Part shown: piece after piece, positions 6,843 through 7,543 of the stretch
Numbering within the stretch: position 1 is the first letter of the stretch
How the letters are laid out: the number at the start of each line of letters is the position of its first letter
Origin: Chitinophagaceae bacterium
Lineage (GTDB): Bacteria; Bacteroidota; Bacteroidia; Chitinophagales; Chitinophagaceae
NCBI GenBank assembly: GCA_017882205.1
Contig: JADGPY010000121.1
Span: 1-7,543 of the forward strand
Length of the DNA: 7,543 nt
Direction: 5' to 3'
The notes under the pieces: generated by a model
The model's input: only the letters and a program-made list of their open reading frames with translations
Told to the model about the DNA's origin: nothing
Database searches by the model: none
Program-made: the position numbers and the translations under genes

Positions 6843-7543
6843 CATATCACCGGGATATTCTCATCGGCTATCATCAATGCCTGGCTAATTATTTCAAGCC
6901 CTTCATTTATCTGTACTTTGTTAATGCAGAGCGGCGGAGCGATGAAAATATAATTCCAACGAACAAATGTATACATTCCAAGCTCTTTCAATTTTGCGGC
7001 AACTTTATTCATGACGGTCATTTCTTCCGGCTTTGCATTATAAGGCACCATGGGTTCCTTAGTCTCTCTGTCCTTAACTAATTCTATAACTCCCAGCAGG
7101 CCGGTATTCCTGAAATCACCAATACTAGGATGTTTTGAAATCAGGTCTTTCATTCGTAACTCTATATACGCACCCATGGCTGCGGCATTTTCAATCAATT
7201 TCTCATCTTCATAAATTTGTAATACCTCTACACCTGCGGCACAACAAACAGCATGAGCAGAATAAGTTAGGCCTAACCATAAAACATGATCATCAAAATG
7301 TTTAGATATCTTATCATTCACGATTAATGCCCCCAGCGGAAGATAGCCAGATGTTATTCCTTTTGCAGTAGCGATCATATCTGGTATTACACCATAATTA
7401 TCAACCCCAAACCATTTACCTGTGCGTCCAAAACCACTCATCACTTCATCAGCGATTAATAAGATTCCATACTTATCACAAATAGCCCGAAGCTTCGGTA
7501 AATAATCCGGAGGATATTTGAAACATCCCGAAGTACCGCTTTC
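6842..7543 (-). CDS. Class III PLP-dependent aminotransferase, probable beta-alanine (3-aminoisobutyrate) aminotransferase (5' end off window)
   Basis: C-terminal 233 residues; roughly the first 200 residues of a usual 430-450 residue protein lie beyond the right edge. The frame is open to base 7543, so the GTG at 7444 is internal, not a start. Visible class III features, in fragment numbering: ESGTSGCFKYPPDYL at the left end; Asp32 in LLIADEVMSGFGRTGKWFG, which binds the PLP pyridine nitrogen; Lys61 in ATAKGITSGYLPLGAL, the Schiff-base lysine; a LTYSAHAVCCAAG segment equivalent to the GHTYSGHP block; and FRNTGLLGVIELV. By context it takes the amino group from beta-alanine or 3-aminoisobutyrate to give malonate or methylmalonate semialdehyde, with pyruvate or 2-oxoglutarate as acceptor. 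Taurine, 4-aminobutyrate or other omega-amino substrates are possible by family alone. It is the most upstream gene of the cluster visible here; its promoter is not in the window. Confidence 0.88.
   Translation of the reverse strand, partial: ESGTSGCFKYPPDYLPKLRAICDKYGILLIADEVMSGFGRTGKWFGVDNYGVIPDMIATAKGITSGYLPLGALIVNDKISKHFDDHVLWLGLTYSAHAVCCAAGVEVLQIYEDEKLIENAAAMGAYIELRMKDLISKHPSIGDFRNTGLLGVIELVKDRETKEPMVPYNAKPEEMTVMNKVAAKLKELGMYTFVRWNYIFIAPPLCINKVQINEGLEIISQALMIADENIPVI

Noticed and set aside
6752..7081. Plus-strand open frame crossing the transporter-aminotransferase gap
   Set aside because: It overlaps both real genes and the palindrome, with no domain or ribosome binding site.
7442..7444. 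GTG as the start of the aminotransferase
   Set aside because: The frame stays open to the window edge, and the 33 preceding codons encode conserved class III sequence ending in LLIADE, so this codon is internal.

Overview
The window holds one catabolic gene cluster on the minus strand and the tail of an unrelated gene on the plus strand. All six minus-strand genes point the same way with short gaps. In transcription order, from the right edge to the left, they are: a class III PLP aminotransferase (5' end off the window), an NCS1-family nucleobase/hydantoin transporter, dihydropyrimidinase, a nitrilase-type beta-ureidopropionase, PreT, and PreA. Together they cover the complete reductive route of uracil and thymine breakdown. 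The substrate is imported, the pyrimidine ring is reduced to the dihydropyrimidine (PreT/PreA), the ring is opened to the N-carbamoyl-beta-amino acid (HydA), ammonia and CO2 are released to give beta-alanine or 3-aminoisobutyrate, and the amino group is moved off by transamination to the semialdehyde. Catalytic residues are intact in every gene, and I see no frameshift or truncation other than at the window edges.

Layout: 3-194 (+) is the C-terminal end of an RsuA/RluE-type rRNA pseudouridine synthase, convergent with preA across 41 bp. 236-1504 (-) is preA, 1540-2877 (-) preT, 2956-3822 (-) beta-ureidopropionase, 3875-5257 (-) dihydropyrimidinase, 5290-6771 (-) the NCS1 transporter and 6842-7543 (-) the aminotransferase. 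Intergenic gaps inside the cluster are 32-78 bp and AT-rich. No non-coding stretch exceeds 300 bases. The most striking non-coding element is a perfect 24-bp palindrome at 6819-6842, between the aminotransferase and the transporter.

Organism: the moderate-to-low GC (about 40% by eye), scarce Shine-Dalgarno sequences, AT-rich gaps and the protein sequences fit Bacteroidota, perhaps a soil or freshwater member of the Chitinophagaceae type. This is inference from style; no marker gene fixes it.

This is a known pathway in a compact operon, not an obviously new system. The points worth a second look are the palindrome, the nitrilase-type (eukaryote-like) third enzyme, the transporter's substrate and the translation starts of preT and preA.
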